This document shows positions 13,786-14,538 of a stretch of DNA of 14,538 bases, piece after piece. Origin of the DNA: Euryarchaeota archaeon UBA182. Lineage in GTDB: Archaea > Thermoplasmatota > Poseidoniia > Poseidoniales > Thalassarchaeaceae. The stretch's first letter is position 1. Each line of letters starts with the position of its first letter. Where the stretch lies: NCBI GenBank assembly GCA_002495675.1, contig DAGH01000013.1, positions 22,000 through 36,537 on the forward strand, read 5' to 3'. The notes below the pieces were generated by a model that searched no databases, was not told where the DNA came from, and worked only from the letters and a program-made list of their open reading frames with translations. The position numbers and the translations under genes were made by a program.

Positions 13786-14538
13786 TCAATTGAGTATTCC
13801 CCAAGCATGCTCAGCATTGCCCCTGATCCAGCCATAGTCATGTAGCCCCCTTTCCCCATTATTGTCAACGATCCTCAGAGTCTCGACCTCTAGCGGGTAC
13901 TCATTGTAGGTTAGGTGGCTGGTGAATCCCGCCCTGGTTGGTTGGTCGAAAGACCAATGAGCCCTTGATGTAGCCCTTACTCGAAGCTCAATATTGGTGG
14001 CTTCATTGTGCAGCTTGATCAGGAACCTGGGTAGCGGGTGCCCGTCTGAGTCCAGGAGGCGATCTTTCTCGTTGGGCTTCAACAGCTCCACACTTCCAGA
14101 TTCCAGCCTCTCAGTTGTGTCTCTTGATCTGTCATGCATCACCCCTCTTGCGTTCTTTGGCCATCTAAACGAGTCTCTTTTGGCCCATGGCTTCGAGTCC
14201 TTTTTTGTCATTGACATTGATACATGTGGTAGGAACCAATCAAGATATGTCCCATCTTCGAAGTGAAGGAAGCCCCAGAACCATGGCACGCTAGGGGCTT
14301 GAACTGTCACTTTCTGGAAGTAGGCGGTCCCTTGAACTTCTTCTTCGTCGATTTTTACACTTGCCTTCATGCCGTGTATCCTCAGGATGTCGTATCCCAT
14401 TCCCAGTGCATACACGTTATTTGCATACGTGGCAGTGCTCGGACGATGCCACCAAGGAGTCATCTCTGCTTGAAATGTGTCTGGTAGCCCGGGTTCCGAG
14501 TTTGAGTCTGTTTTGAAGGAAAGCCACATCTTGCTCAG
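13786..14538 (-). CDS. Possible AttH/CrtC-type lipocalin-like protein (5' end may lie outside window)
   Basis: The frame is open to the right edge, so the ATG at 14529 (247 residues) may not be the true start. There is no signal peptide and no membrane segment within the visible part. The pattern 'GTAYFQKVTVQAPSVPWFWGFLHFEDGTYLDWFLPHVS' (about residues 67-104 from that ATG) resembles the hydroxyneurosporene-synthase/AttH lipocalin-like fold. There a G-x-x-Y strand is followed by W-x-W-G-x-x-x-F-x-D-G. The C-terminal 'GLHDYGWIRGNAEHAWGIL' resembles the terminal G-x-x-Y-x-E-x-x-G strand of the same group. Other lipocalin-like or beta-rich families could give a similar pattern, so the family call is tentative. 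The protein is rich in Trp, Asp and Arg. It is the first gene in a run with the PH-domain, TPR and truA genes, all on the minus strand and closely spaced. Confidence 0.45.
   Translation of the reverse strand: MSKMWLSFKTDSNSEPGLPDTFQAEMTPWWHRPSTATYANNVYALGMGYDILRIHGMKASVKIDEEEVQGTAYFQKVTVQAPSVPWFWGFLHFEDGTYLDWFLPHVSMSMTKKDSKPWAKRDSFRWPKNARGVMHDRSRDTTERLESGSVELLKPNEKDRLLDSDGHPLPRFLIKLHNEATNIELRVRATSRAHWSFDQPTRAGFTSHLTYNEYPLEVETLRIVDNNGERGLHDYGWIRGNAEHAWGILN

Noticed and set aside
1..14538. tRNA, CRISPR, insertion sequence or phage genes
   Set aside because: All gaps are about 105 bases or less, and none shows a cloverleaf, spaced repeats or a transposase or integrase motif.

Overview
The window looks like a piece of a planktonic euryarchaeal genome, most plausibly a Marine Group II or III lineage (Poseidoniales-like); that placement is inference. 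The archaeal signs are an archaeal-type NMN adenylyltransferase (NadM), a CTP-dependent riboflavin kinase of the DUF120 type, a DRG-family GTPase with a TGS domain, and TATA-like boxes about 26 bases upstream of expected leaderless or short-leader starts. Coding density is very high. No gap exceeds about 105 bases, and I see no tRNA, rRNA, CRISPR array, insertion sequence or phage gene.

Layout, left to right. (1) The 3' part of a secreted-type alpha/beta hydrolase (+). It meets an operon on the minus strand that runs from an unrecognised 223-residue protein into NadM. (2) A divergent gap, then the DRG GTPase overlapping tatC by ATGA (+). (3) A UMF1/Atg22-like MFS transporter with a soluble insert of about 150 residues, preceded by a small two-helix membrane protein (both -). 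(4) A glycerophosphodiester phosphodiesterase-like gene (+) that meets citrate synthase, which lies downstream of a glycine C-acetyltransferase-like PLP enzyme (both -). (5) A divergent promoter to an NTF2-like small protein, then riboflavin kinase (+). (6) A minus-strand cluster: a possible AttH/CrtC-type lipocalin-like protein, a PH-domain membrane protein, a TPR protein and TruA.

Most genes are housekeeping: NAD and flavin cofactor synthesis, tRNA pseudouridylation, Tat export, a translation-associated GTPase, and acetyl-CoA-using central metabolism. The co-oriented pairs look like small operons with 1-4 base overlaps or short gaps. All four convergent gene pairs overlap at their stop codons.

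The most interesting spot is the GDPD-like gene at 6933-7991. It keeps the E-x-D, H-H-D and E-L-K active-site motifs but lacks the HRG motif that should begin the barrel. A clear I-G-H-R-G sits at its extreme C-terminus, as in a circular permutation or a truncated tandem domain. A second I-G-H-R-G is encoded just upstream of, or at, the 5' end of the neighbouring MFS gene in the opposite orientation. Inverting the roughly 0.48 kb between two ACATGG/CCATGT sites would join that motif in frame to the GDPD gene. Also notable are a citrate synthase with mitochondrial-type signature residues and a TatC with Gln where a conserved Glu is expected.
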